The position numbers and the translations under genes were made by a program. From assembly GCA_035628035.1 (NCBI GenBank), contig DASPKS010000154.1, forward strand, positions 1 through 6,168: DNA of 6,168 bases, read 5' to 3'. The notes beneath the pieces were generated by a model. That model was not told the DNA's origin. It saw only the letters and a program-made list of their open reading frames with translations, and searched no databases. Shown piece by piece: positions 1-5,904 of the stretch (the first letter of the stretch is position 1; each line of letters starts with the position of its first letter). This stretch comes from DASPKS01 sp035628035 (GTDB lineage: Bacteria; Bacteroidota; Rhodothermia; Rhodothermales; Rubricoccaceae).

Positions 1-1724
1 AGCGCGTCGTACACCCCCACGCGGACCGCCTGCGGCGAGACAAGCCCGAGCGAGGCGCGCGCTTCGCCGTTCGACGGGTTCGGGCTCACCGCGAGCGTGA
101 GCGGAGACACCGGTAGCTCGGGCTCGTTGGCCACGTTGGCCTCGCCCTCGTACGGGCCGAGGTCCACCTCCGCCCCCTCCACGCGAGGGCCGTTGTTCAT
201 GTCGACCGGGAGCGCCTCTAGCGTGTCCCCGTCGGCGTCGAGGTCCCACCGGTCCGGGGGGAGCAAAGAAGCGAGGCCGAAGTCGAGCCCGGGGCTCCCC
301 CCCTGGAGGCGGAGGTCGCCGTAGTCGGCCGGGCCGTCCGTGAACGGTGCCCGGACGAACAGCGGGTCATCGGGAAGGACCTCCTCACACACCATCGGCG
401 GGAGGCACCGCCCCTGCACGATGGCACGGCGGAACCCCACCGGGGAGCCCGCGACGACGTTCGTCCCGCGGTTCCCCCACACCACGGCGTTGTGGAAGAA
501 GCTCCCCCCGTTCGCCGCGTAGATCAGGGCACCGGGGTACTGCCCCTGGTCCCCGCTCCGGTTCCCGAACGCCGCGAGCCCCACCGCCTCGAACCGCCCC
601 CCCGACCACGCATAGAGGGCGCCACCGCCTACGGCGCCCGAGCGGTTCCCCACGAGGACCGCGTTATAGAGACGAACGACGGAGCCTAAGCCGCCGAAGA
701 TCGCCCCCCCACCATACACGGACGCCCTATTGCCGAGGAAGGAGGTGTTGACGAAGGCGAGGTTGCCATCGTTGGCACTGACGGCCCCGCCGAATTCAGC
801 GCCCGTGTTCTGTTGGAAGAGGCACCCGATGCAGAGGAGGTCGCCGGTCCAGACGCGGATAGCACCGCCGTCTCTCTCTTCGGCCATGTTGCCGACGAAC
901 GACGCGCGGAGGAAGACGAGATCGCTGTCCCCGCTGTAGACCGCGCCCCCGTCTGAGCCCCACGCGTGGTTGCCCTCGAACGTGCAGTCGACGCACAGGA
1001 GGTCGGACCCGTCGACGATCGAGACGGCCCCGCCGATATCGGCGCGGTTATCCCTGAAGACGACCCGCTCCAGGCGCGCGCTCGAACCGCGGAGGAGTAT
1101 GGCTCCGCCGCCCCCGTTTATTACGTTCCCTGCGAACAGGCAGTCGCGAATGATCGGGCTCGCCCCCGGCGTTTGGTAGGCGTCGATCCCGCCCCCCGTG
1201 TTGTCGGAGATCTCACAGTTCGCGATGATCGGGCTGCTCCCCTGGAGGAGGATTCCCCCGCCCCCTTGCCACGCACAACCTCGCGCGTAGCCCTGCGTGA
1301 CGACGAACCCGTCGAGCACCGCCTCAGGGTCGCCCGGCACGGCCAGCGGCGTCGCCGTCACGACGTGGCACGTCCTGCCTACGCCCGATAGGATGGTGCG
1401 GTGGAGCGCCCAATCCCGTTCGTCCCGCTCCGTTTCTGTCCCGTCGAACCCCCCGTAGAGCGCGATGCCGGGGCGGAGCGTGAACGTGGCCGTACGCCTG
1501 CCGCCCGTCCCGTACGTGCCCTCGGCGACCCACACCTCGTCGCCCGCCTGCGTCACCGCGAGGGCCTGCATGGGGTTTCGGAAGGCGAGCGCCCAGGAGG
1601 TCCCGTTCCCCCCTGCGGCCGCGTCGGCGTCCACGTACCACACGCGCTGGGCCGACGCCGCGCCGGCCCCCGCTAGGAGGGCCACCAGCAGAGCAGCGGG
1701 CAGCATCACGGGCGGGGGCCTCAT
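1..1724 (-). CDS. Secreted right-handed beta-helix protein with Pmp-like GGAI/FxxN repeats and T9SS sorting tail (C-terminus cut by window edge)
   Basis: The frame stays open from the ATG at 1724 to the window edge, giving 574 residues and no stop. Residues 1-26 form a Sec signal peptide (MRPPP, a Leu/Ala core, then ASA-Q). The mature protein opens with YVDADAAAGGNGTSW, followed by FDGTETERDERDW (93-105) and LDGFVVTQG (137-145), which are typical of secreted bacterial beta-helix proteins. About ten coils of 25-30 residues follow. Each pairs a GGA(I/V/L) turn with F-x-x-N or a variant: ISDN 172, FAGN 197, FRDN 223, FEGN 249, FVGN 276, FQQN 303, FLGN 329, LVGN 357, AFGN 385, VWGN 415. This is the chlamydial Pmp-type repeat. 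Residues about 470-526 end in VDLGPYE (520-526), as in choice-of-anchor Q domains. A T9SS type A domain begins near 542 with SPNPSNG (547-553) and is truncated. The role is probably cell-surface adhesion or carbohydrate contact; no catalytic residues are evident. An alternative start is Met7 (1706), but that version loses the basic residue of the signal peptide. Confidence 0.88.
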   Translation of the reverse strand, partial: MRPPPVMLPAALLVALLAGAGAASAQRVWYVDADAAAGGNGTSWALAFRNPMQALAVTQAGDEVWVAEGTYGTGGRRTATFTLRPGIALYGGFDGTETERDERDWALHRTILSGVGRTCHVVTATPLAVPGDPEAVLDGFVVTQGYARGCAWQGGGGILLQGSSPIIANCEISDNTGGGIDAYQTPGASPIIRDCLFAGNVINGGGGAILLRGSSARLERVVFRDNRADIGGAVSIVDGSDLLCVDCTFEGNHAWGSDGGAVYSGDSDLVFLRASFVGNMAEERDGGAIRVWTGDLLCIGCLFQQNTGAEFGGAVSANDGNLAFVNTSFLGNRASVYGGGAIFGGLGSVVRLYNAVLVGNRSGAVGGGALYAWSGGRFEAVGLAAFGNRSGDQGQYPGALIYAANGGSFFHNAVVWGNRGTNVVAGSPVGFRRAIVQGRCLPPMVCEEVLPDDPLFVRAPFTDGPADYGDLRLQGGSPGLDFGLASLLPPDRWDLDADGDTLEALPVDMNNGPRVEGAEVDLGPYEGEANVANEPELPVSPLTLAVSPNPSNGEARASLGLVSPQAVRVGVYDA

Positions 1725-1731
1725 GGCGGAG

Positions 1732-1760
1732 AGAGTAGGGCGGCGGCGCGGCCTTGTCAA
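1732..1760 (-). promoter_or_regulatory. Probable sigma70-type promoter for the beta-helix gene
   Basis: On the minus strand a perfect -35 hexamer TTGACA (1760-1755) is followed by a 17-bp spacer and TACTCT (1737-1732) as the -10. The -35 and the spacing are ideal; the -10 matches consensus at three of six positions. The predicted start of transcription is near 1725, next to the ATG at 1724. The transcript would therefore be leaderless or nearly so if Met1 is used, or have a leader of about 19 nt if Met7 (1706) is used. No convincing Shine-Dalgarno precedes either start. This is a visual call in a GC-rich spacer where such a hexamer is unlikely by chance. Confidence 0.5.
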
Positions 1761-1799
1761 CCGCACGCCCCCAGGCCGCACCTTTTCCCCCCTCCGGCG

Positions 1800-1805
1800 T
1801 ACTAT
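1800..1805 (+). promoter_or_regulatory. Weak -10-like element for lapA-corA
   Basis: TACTAT lies 30 bp before the lapA-like ATG in an otherwise GC-rich stretch, which would place a transcript start near 1812 and leave a leader of about 24 nt. No good -35 is seen 16-18 bp upstream, and the Bacteroides-type -7/-33 elements are not evident. The call is tentative. The remainder of the 111-bp divergent gap (1725-1835) shows no hairpin or operator-like palindrome that I can support. Confidence 0.25.
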
Positions 1806-1835
1806 GCCGCGCCCCTCACGCAGCCCCCGCTCGCC

Positions 1836-2300
1836 ATGCGCCTCGCGCTCTTCCTCCTCTTCCTCTTCGCCGTCCTCGGCGCGCTGATGGCGACGCAGGA
1901 CCTCAACATGACGCCGGTCGAGTTCGCCATCCCGTACACCGACCTCCAGTTCGTCGGCCCGCGCCTGATCGTGCTCGGCTCCACGCTCCTCCTCGGGTTC
2001 GCGCTCGGCTACTTCTCGGCGCTCCCCGGCAAGATCGGCGCGGCGGCCCGCGCGCGCCGCGCGCAGCGCGAGCTGGAGAAGGTGGAGGCGCAGCGCGAGC
2101 GCGTCGCCGTCGGCCGAACGGAGAGCCGCGCCGAGGCGCGCGCCGACCTCCGCGCGGCCGAGGCCGACGCCCGCCGCCACGAGGCCGACGCCCGTGCCCG
2201 CGAGGCCGACGCCCGCGAGACGCAGCGCCTCGCCGACGAGGTGGCCCGCCGCACCGCGGAGACCCGCCGCGATGTGCCGCCGCCCCCGCCGGAGCGCTGA
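1836..2300 (+). CDS. LapA-domain (DUF1049) inner-membrane protein with long charged C-terminal helix
   Basis: This 154-residue protein has two hydrophobic helices: residues about 2-20 (LALFLLFLFAVLGALMA), and 45-64 (LIVLGSTLLLGFALGYFSAL). Between them is the short segment QDLNMTPVEFAIPYTDLQF. Two helices around a short 'Q-N/L-x-x-P-V-x-F' segment are the layout of the lipopolysaccharide assembly protein A domain (PF06305). After residue 65 the chain is almost entirely Arg, Ala and Glu and should form a cytoplasmic helix or coiled coil, with three EADARxx heptads at 109-129, ending in a PPPPPER tail. In Enterobacteria LapA works with LapB in controlling LPS synthesis, but many bacteria carry stand-alone LapA-domain proteins of unknown role, and no lapB is visible here. 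The ATG is chosen because it directly precedes the first helix. No Shine-Dalgarno is obvious. The gene ends 3 bp before corA and is likely co-transcribed with it. Confidence 0.75.
   Translation: MRLALFLLFLFAVLGALMATQDLNMTPVEFAIPYTDLQFVGPRLIVLGSTLLLGFALGYFSALPGKIGAAARARRAQRELEKVEAQRERVAVGRTESRAEARADLRAAEADARRHEADARAREADARETQRLADEVARRTAETRRDVPPPPPER
2160..2222 (+). repeat. Three tandem 21-bp repeats inside the LapA-domain gene
   Basis: Three consecutive 21-bp units (2160-2180, 2181-2201, 2202-2222) all begin with gaggccgacgcccg and differ only in their last third. They encode EADARRH, EADARAR and EADARET. Being exact heptads, they keep both the reading frame and the helical register, so gain or loss of a unit would only change tail length. 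Confidence 0.85.
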
Positions 2301-2303
2301 CCC

Positions 2304-3446
2304 ATGCTCGGCTTGCTCGGCCGCCGGCGCCGCGCGGCGCTCGCCGTCCTCTTCTCGCCGGAGCGGCGCCCCCGCCTCGTCGAGCGGCGCTCGCACCGGA
2401 TGGGGCTCCCGCCGGGCACGCTCGTGCGCCCGGCCGAGAAGCCCGCGAAGCCCGCCTGCATCCACGCCCTCCGCTACGACGCGGCCCACGTCGAGGAGGT
2501 CCCCTCGTGCGCGATGGAGGACCTCCGCCGCCTCGCCGACGGGGCGGGCGTGACGTGGATCGACCTCGACAACGTGAGGGACGTCGACGCCGTCGAGCGG
2601 CTCGGGAAGGCGTTCAACGTCCACCCCCTCGCGCTGGAGGACGTCACGAACACCGTCCAGCGGCCCAAGCTGGAGATCTACGGCGGGCAGCTCTTCTGCG
2701 TCGTCAAGATGGTCAACCCCGCCCCGCCCGACACCCCGCAGGGCGTCTCGGGCCACCGCATCGAGCAGGTCTCCCTCGTGGCGGGGCCCGGCTACGTGCT
2801 CTCGTTCCTCGAAGACGAGGGCGACGTGTTCGACCGCATCCGCGACCGCATCCGACGCGGGGCTGGCCGCATCCGCAGGGAGGGCGCGGACTACCTCCTC
2901 TACGCCCTCCTCGACGTCGTCATCGACCACTACTTCGTTACGCTCGAGCGGATCGGCGACATCACGGAGCACTTCGAGACGGAGGTGGCCGTGAACCCCA
3001 CGCCGCAGCTCCAGCGGCAGATCGCCGCGCTCCGCCGCGACGTCGTCGTCCTCCGCCGCGCGCTCTGGCCGCTCCGCGAGGAGATCGCCGGGCTCCTCCG
3101 CGAGGACACCCCCCTCATCACCGACACCACGCGGCTCTACCTCCGCGACGCCTACGACCACCTCGTTCAGGCTGTCGACGTGCTGGAGTCGCTCCGCGAC
3201 GTGCTCGGCGGGCTGATGGACCTCTACCTCTCCTCGCTCAGCCACCGCACGAACGAGGTGATGAAGGTGCTCACCGTCATCAGCGCCGTGTTCATCCCGC
3301 TCACGTTCATCGCCGGCGTCTACGGGATGAACTTCGCCGACATCCCCGGCGTCGCCACGCGCGCCGACTTCTACCGGATGATCGGGGTCCTCACCGCCCT
3401 CGGCCTCGCCACGCTCTTCTACTTCCGACGCAGAGGGTGGATCTGA
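2304..3446 (+). CDS. corA: CorA family Mg2+/Co2+ transporter, Thermotoga type
   Basis: This 380-residue protein is a close match to the pentameric Mg2+/Co2+ channel CorA of Thermotoga maritima as I recall that sequence. Shared blocks include GLPPGTLV (34-41), HPLALEDV (107-114), ADYLLYALLD (195-204), ALWPLRE (253-259), TNEVMKVLT (316-324) and the selectivity signature YGMNF (340-344). TM1 is about 319-340 and TM2 about 356-375, ending in a basic RRRGWI tail. The cytoplasmic Mg2+-sensing acids of the T. maritima protein (E88, D89, D175, D253) appear to be E112, D113, D204 and D282; the pore-lining positions D277, T287, N288 and L294 become D306, T316, N317 and L323. The hydrophobic-gate Met302 is Ile331 here, a common variant. 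The Arg-rich N-terminal extension (1-32) is longer than usual. The loop after GMNF reads ADIPGV instead of the EYMPEL type. GGAG at 2291-2294 sits 9 bp before the ATG. The gene follows the LapA-domain gene by 3 bp. Confidence 0.95.
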   Translation: MLGLLGRRRRAALAVLFSPERRPRLVERRSHRMGLPPGTLVRPAEKPAKPACIHALRYDAAHVEEVPSCAMEDLRRLADGAGVTWIDLDNVRDVDAVERLGKAFNVHPLALEDVTNTVQRPKLEIYGGQLFCVVKMVNPAPPDTPQGVSGHRIEQVSLVAGPGYVLSFLEDEGDVFDRIRDRIRRGAGRIRREGADYLLYALLDVVIDHYFVTLERIGDITEHFETEVAVNPTPQLQRQIAALRRDVVVLRRALWPLREEIAGLLREDTPLITDTTRLYLRDAYDHLVQAVDVLESLRDVLGGLMDLYLSSLSHRTNEVMKVLTVISAVFIPLTFIAGVYGMNFADIPGVATRADFYRMIGVLTALGLATLFYFRRRGWI

Positions 3447-3455
3447 CGGACCGGC

Positions 3456-3725
3456 CTACTTCCGCTTCGCTTCGCGTTGCCCTTCGGGGTTCTCGCGCGC
3501 ATAGAGGTCCACGAACCCGCAGGCCACGCAGCGGTAGGCCGTGAGGGGGAGCTTGCGCCGCTTGCTGTACTTGACGCCGCCCCAGACGCTCTTCTCCGGG
3601 GGGCCGTCCACCCACACGGCTTGGTTCTTGGTGCTCTGCCCCTCGTCGAGGAGGAACCCCTCCGTCATCTCGGCCCCGCACCGGAGGCACGTCCGGTACC
3701 AGGGGTCGTCAGTCGGTGCGGTCAT
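3456..3725 (-). CDS. Small zinc-ribbon protein (PF20097/DUF6487-like)
   Basis: This 89-residue protein has two CxxC knuckles, C13-x-x-C16 and C66-x-x-C69, which should bind one Zn2+ as a ribbon. Between them lie the conserved-looking blocks MTEGFLLDEG (20-29), VWVDGPPEKSVWGG (37-50) and LPLTAYRC (59-66), and C69-GFVDLYARE follows. This matches the layout I know from the uncharacterised PF20097 (DUF6487) family; the assignment is from memory and the molecular role is unknown. It has no signal peptide or membrane segment, so it is cytoplasmic. Its ATG overlaps the TGA of the upstream VCBS gene as ATGA (3725-3722), with no separate Shine-Dalgarno, which points to translational coupling. Its stop lies 9 bp from the convergent corA stop. 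A basic tail (QREAKRK) closes the protein. Confidence 0.82.
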   Translation of the reverse strand: MTAPTDDPWYRTCLRCGAEMTEGFLLDEGQSTKNQAVWVDGPPEKSVWGGVKYSKRRKLPLTAYRCVACGFVDLYARENPEGQREAKRK

Positions 3726-5884
3726 CGGACGAGCTGGAGGCGGGTCATCGCCAGGCGTCTTCCGTCGGCGTCGGCGAGACGGACGAGGTAGGTGCCGACG
3801 GGGAGCGCTGCGGGCGCCTGCCAGGTTAGCGTCGCCGCACCGGGCGGCACGTCGAGCCGGCCCACCTCGCGGCCGAGCACGTCGTACACCACGAGCGCGC
3901 GGCGCGCGGCCTCGGCGCCGAAGCGGAACGTGACGCCGCCCGCCGACGGGTTCGGGAAGACGTCGAGCCGCGCCGACGGCGTGGGCGGCCCCGGCTCGTT
4001 CGGCTCGGGGTTGGGGACCCGCGTGTTGGCGTAGTAGAGGAAGCCGCCGGCGAACGTCCCCGCCACGAGGTCGTCGTCGGTGTCCCCGTCGAAATCGCCG
4101 AGGGCGGGGGCGGCGTAGAGCCGCGCCGGGGGCAGGCTGCCGGCCGCCACGAACGTGGGCGCCGTGGGGCTGCCGTCGTTCCGGTAGTACCGCACCTCCC
4201 CGGCGGCCGTGCCGATGAGGGCGTCGAGGTCGCCGTCGCCGTCCACGTCTCCCAGGGCGGGCGCCGAGCCGTCGCCCACATCGAAGGGGAGCCCGATGGT
4301 GCGGCGGTAGAGGGTGTCGGCGGGCGTGGGCGCGCCCGCGGCGTCCGTTGGGAAGTCCGGCGCCTGTGGGGTGCCGGCGTTGCGGTACACCTTCACGCGC
4401 CCGTTGGCCTCCCCGGTGACGAGGTCGAGGTCGCCGTCGCCGTCGAGGTCGCCGAGGGCCGGGCGCATGAACTGCCCCACGTTGATCTCCTCGAACTGCT
4501 CGGTGACGAGCGTGAACGCCGGCGCGGTGGGGGTGCCGTCGTTGCGGAGGAACGCGAGGCGGCCGTTGAAGCTGCCCACGAAGAGGTCGGGGTCGCCGTC
4601 GGTGTCGAGGTCGCCGAAGGTGGGCCCGTAGCCGCCGAACTCGTAGTCGAGCGCGAGCCAGTCGGGGTCGGCGAGGCGGAGGGCCGCGTCGTTCGGGGTG
4701 CCGTCGTTCTGAAAGAGGACGAGGTTGGCCGCCGAGGAGCGATCGGGGTCGGCCTCGTTGGCGGCCACGAGGTCGAGGTCGCCGTCGCCGTCGAGGTCCG
4801 TGAGGGCGACGGCGGAGCGGCTCCCCACGTCGGCGCTGGCGATGAGCCGGCCCGTGCGGAGGGTGTACTCCTCGTCGGCCGGGGTGCCGACGTTCTCGTA
4901 GAAGAAGAGGTTGTCGTCCCAGTTGGCCGACGTGGCGCAGAGCCCGCCGATGATGCCGATGAGGAGGTCGGGGTCGCCGTCCTCGTCTACGTCGCCGAAG
5001 GTGGGGACGTTGTAGCCGCCGGAGGTAAGGGGCTCGTCGAGGGGGAAGACGTTGGAGACGAACGCGTACGCGGGGTCGGCCGGGCTCCCGGTGTTCCGGT
5101 AGTAGAAGAGGCTCCGCGTGAAGAAGTCGCCCCAGAAGAAGTCGGGGTCGGCGTCGGCGTCGAGGTCGGCGAAGGTGAGGGCGTTGGCGCCGTGGCGCGC
5201 GGCCCCCAGCGGGTCGGGCGCGTTGCAGGTGGGGTTGGGGTCGTACACCTCGATCCCCTCGAAGTCGCTCGTGACGAAGGTGTACTGGGGGATGCCGCCC
5301 GCCACGCCGTCGTGGCGGAAGAAGGTGACGTGGCCGCGGTCGGCCTGCCCGTGGAAGAAGTCGAGGTCGCCGTCGGCGTCGATGTCGGTGAGGGCGGGGA
5401 TCGAGGTGTCCTCGATGGTGAGGGTCGGGTGGGGGTCGGCCGCGAGCACGAAGGCGGGGGCAGCCGGCGTGCCGTCGTTCCGCCAGTAGCGGACGCGGCT
5501 GGAGATCCGCTGCGTGAGGAGGTCGAGGTCACCGTCGCCGTCGAGGTCGCCGAAGCGGGCCCAGCCTTCCGCGTGGATGTCCCCGAGGCGGTCGGTGCGC
5601 CACGCGAACCCGAACCCGGGCCCGCCCGCGCCGACGCGCTCGTAGTACCCGATGGGCCCGTTCTCCTCGACGACGAGGAGGTCGGCGTCGCCGTCGCCGT
5701 CGAGGTCGGCCAGGTCGGGCCGCGGCTGGAGGAAGCCGCCCGCGAAGGGGTACGGGTAGGGCGCGCCCGCCGCGTCGAGCACCGGGAACGGGGCGACGGT
5801 GCGGGCGAACGGCGGCCCCCCCTGTGCGCGCGGCGGCGTAGCGAGCAGGGCGAGGCTGACGAGGGAAAAAGGAAGGAGGCGCAT
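3722..5884 (-). CDS. Secreted FG-GAP/VCBS repeat protein with ten Ca2+-loop blades and T9SS C-terminal sorting domain
   Basis: The protein is 720 residues from the ATG at 5884. A TTG at 5893 would add three residues, but the ATG gives a standard signal peptide (MRLLPFSLVSLALLATPPRA, cleavage near 20-21). Ten D-x-D-x-D-G-D-x-D loops lie at 60-68, 113-121, 167-175, 240-248, 298-306, 363-371, 425-433, 479-487, 546-554 and 597-605. Each sits in an FG-GAP/VCBS blade that usually ends in (Y/F)-x-N-(D/x)-G-(T/S)-P. These loops bind Ca2+ in integrin-type propellers, so the protein is probably a Ca2+-stabilised surface or released binding protein. A Pro-rich linker (623-637) leads to a complete T9SS type A domain at about 638-720, with FPNPS, VVYDVLGREV and GTYLVRL. 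The two Cys are C220 and C316. Loops 4 (DADADPD) and 10 (DGDTDDD) depart from consensus. The gene starts 20 bp after a probable glycosyltransferase gene and overlaps the zinc-ribbon gene. No substrate can be inferred. Confidence 0.92.
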   Translation of the reverse strand: MRLLPFSLVSLALLATPPRAQGGPPFARTVAPFPVLDAAGAPYPYPFAGGFLQPRPDLADLDGDGDADLLVVEENGPIGYYERVGAGGPGFGFAWRTDRLGDIHAEGWARFGDLDGDGDLDLLTQRISSRVRYWRNDGTPAAPAFVLAADPHPTLTIEDTSIPALTDIDADGDLDFFHGQADRGHVTFFRHDGVAGGIPQYTFVTSDFEGIEVYDPNPTCNAPDPLGAARHGANALTFADLDADADPDFFWGDFFTRSLFYYRNTGSPADPAYAFVSNVFPLDEPLTSGGYNVPTFGDVDEDGDPDLLIGIIGGLCATSANWDDNLFFYENVGTPADEEYTLRTGRLIASADVGSRSAVALTDLDGDGDLDLVAANEADPDRSSAANLVLFQNDGTPNDAALRLADPDWLALDYEFGGYGPTFGDLDTDGDPDLFVGSFNGRLAFLRNDGTPTAPAFTLVTEQFEEINVGQFMRPALGDLDGDGDLDLVTGEANGRVKVYRNAGTPQAPDFPTDAAGAPTPADTLYRRTIGLPFDVGDGSAPALGDVDGDGDLDALIGTAAGEVRYYRNDGSPTAPTFVAAGSLPPARLYAAPALGDFDGDTDDDLVAGTFAGGFLYYANTRVPNPEPNEPGPPTPSARLDVFPNPSAGGVTFRFGAEAARRALVVYDVLGREVGRLDVPPGAATLTWQAPAALPVGTYLVRLADADGRRLAMTRLQLVR
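4421..4450. repeat. 30-bp DNA module encoding the Ca2+ loop, reused within the VCBS gene
   Basis: The 30 bases at 4421-4450 recur exactly at 4769-4798, with one mismatch at 5519-5548 (position 5531) and with a few differences at 5678-5707. On the coding strand each copy specifies the DLDGDGD-type Ca2+ loop. The identity extends beyond what the protein motif alone demands, because of shared GC-ending codons and possibly recent blade duplication or gene conversion. Confidence 0.7.
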
Positions 5885-5904
5885 CGGGGGCAAGGCTGGG
5901 GCGT

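Noticed and set aside
1441..1460. Possible frameshift at the C-run in the beta-helix gene
   Set aside because: Counting the run gives six C, and the frame continues cleanly through LYGGFDGTETERDERDW with no stop or shift.
1324..1641. A 105-codon minus-strand open frame
   Set aside because: It lies inside the beta-helix gene in another frame and is Arg/Gly-rich without motifs. The beta-helix frame here encodes recognisable family blocks (FDGTETERDERDW, LDGFVVTQG).
1754..3544. A 596-codon open frame on the plus strand
   Set aside because: It overlaps the LapA-domain and CorA genes out of frame, and its translation is Arg/Pro/Ala-rich low complexity with no recognisable domain. Long shadow frames are expected at this GC content.
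4200..5710. CRISPR-like or satellite-like repeated DNA
   Set aside because: The repeated 30-bp modules are irregularly spaced by protein-coding blades and encode Ca2+ loops, so they are coding repeats, not a CRISPR array or satellite.
5885..5893. TTG start for the VCBS gene
   Set aside because: The ATG three codons later gives a normal signal peptide beginning MRLL, and nothing upstream favours the rarer TTG start.
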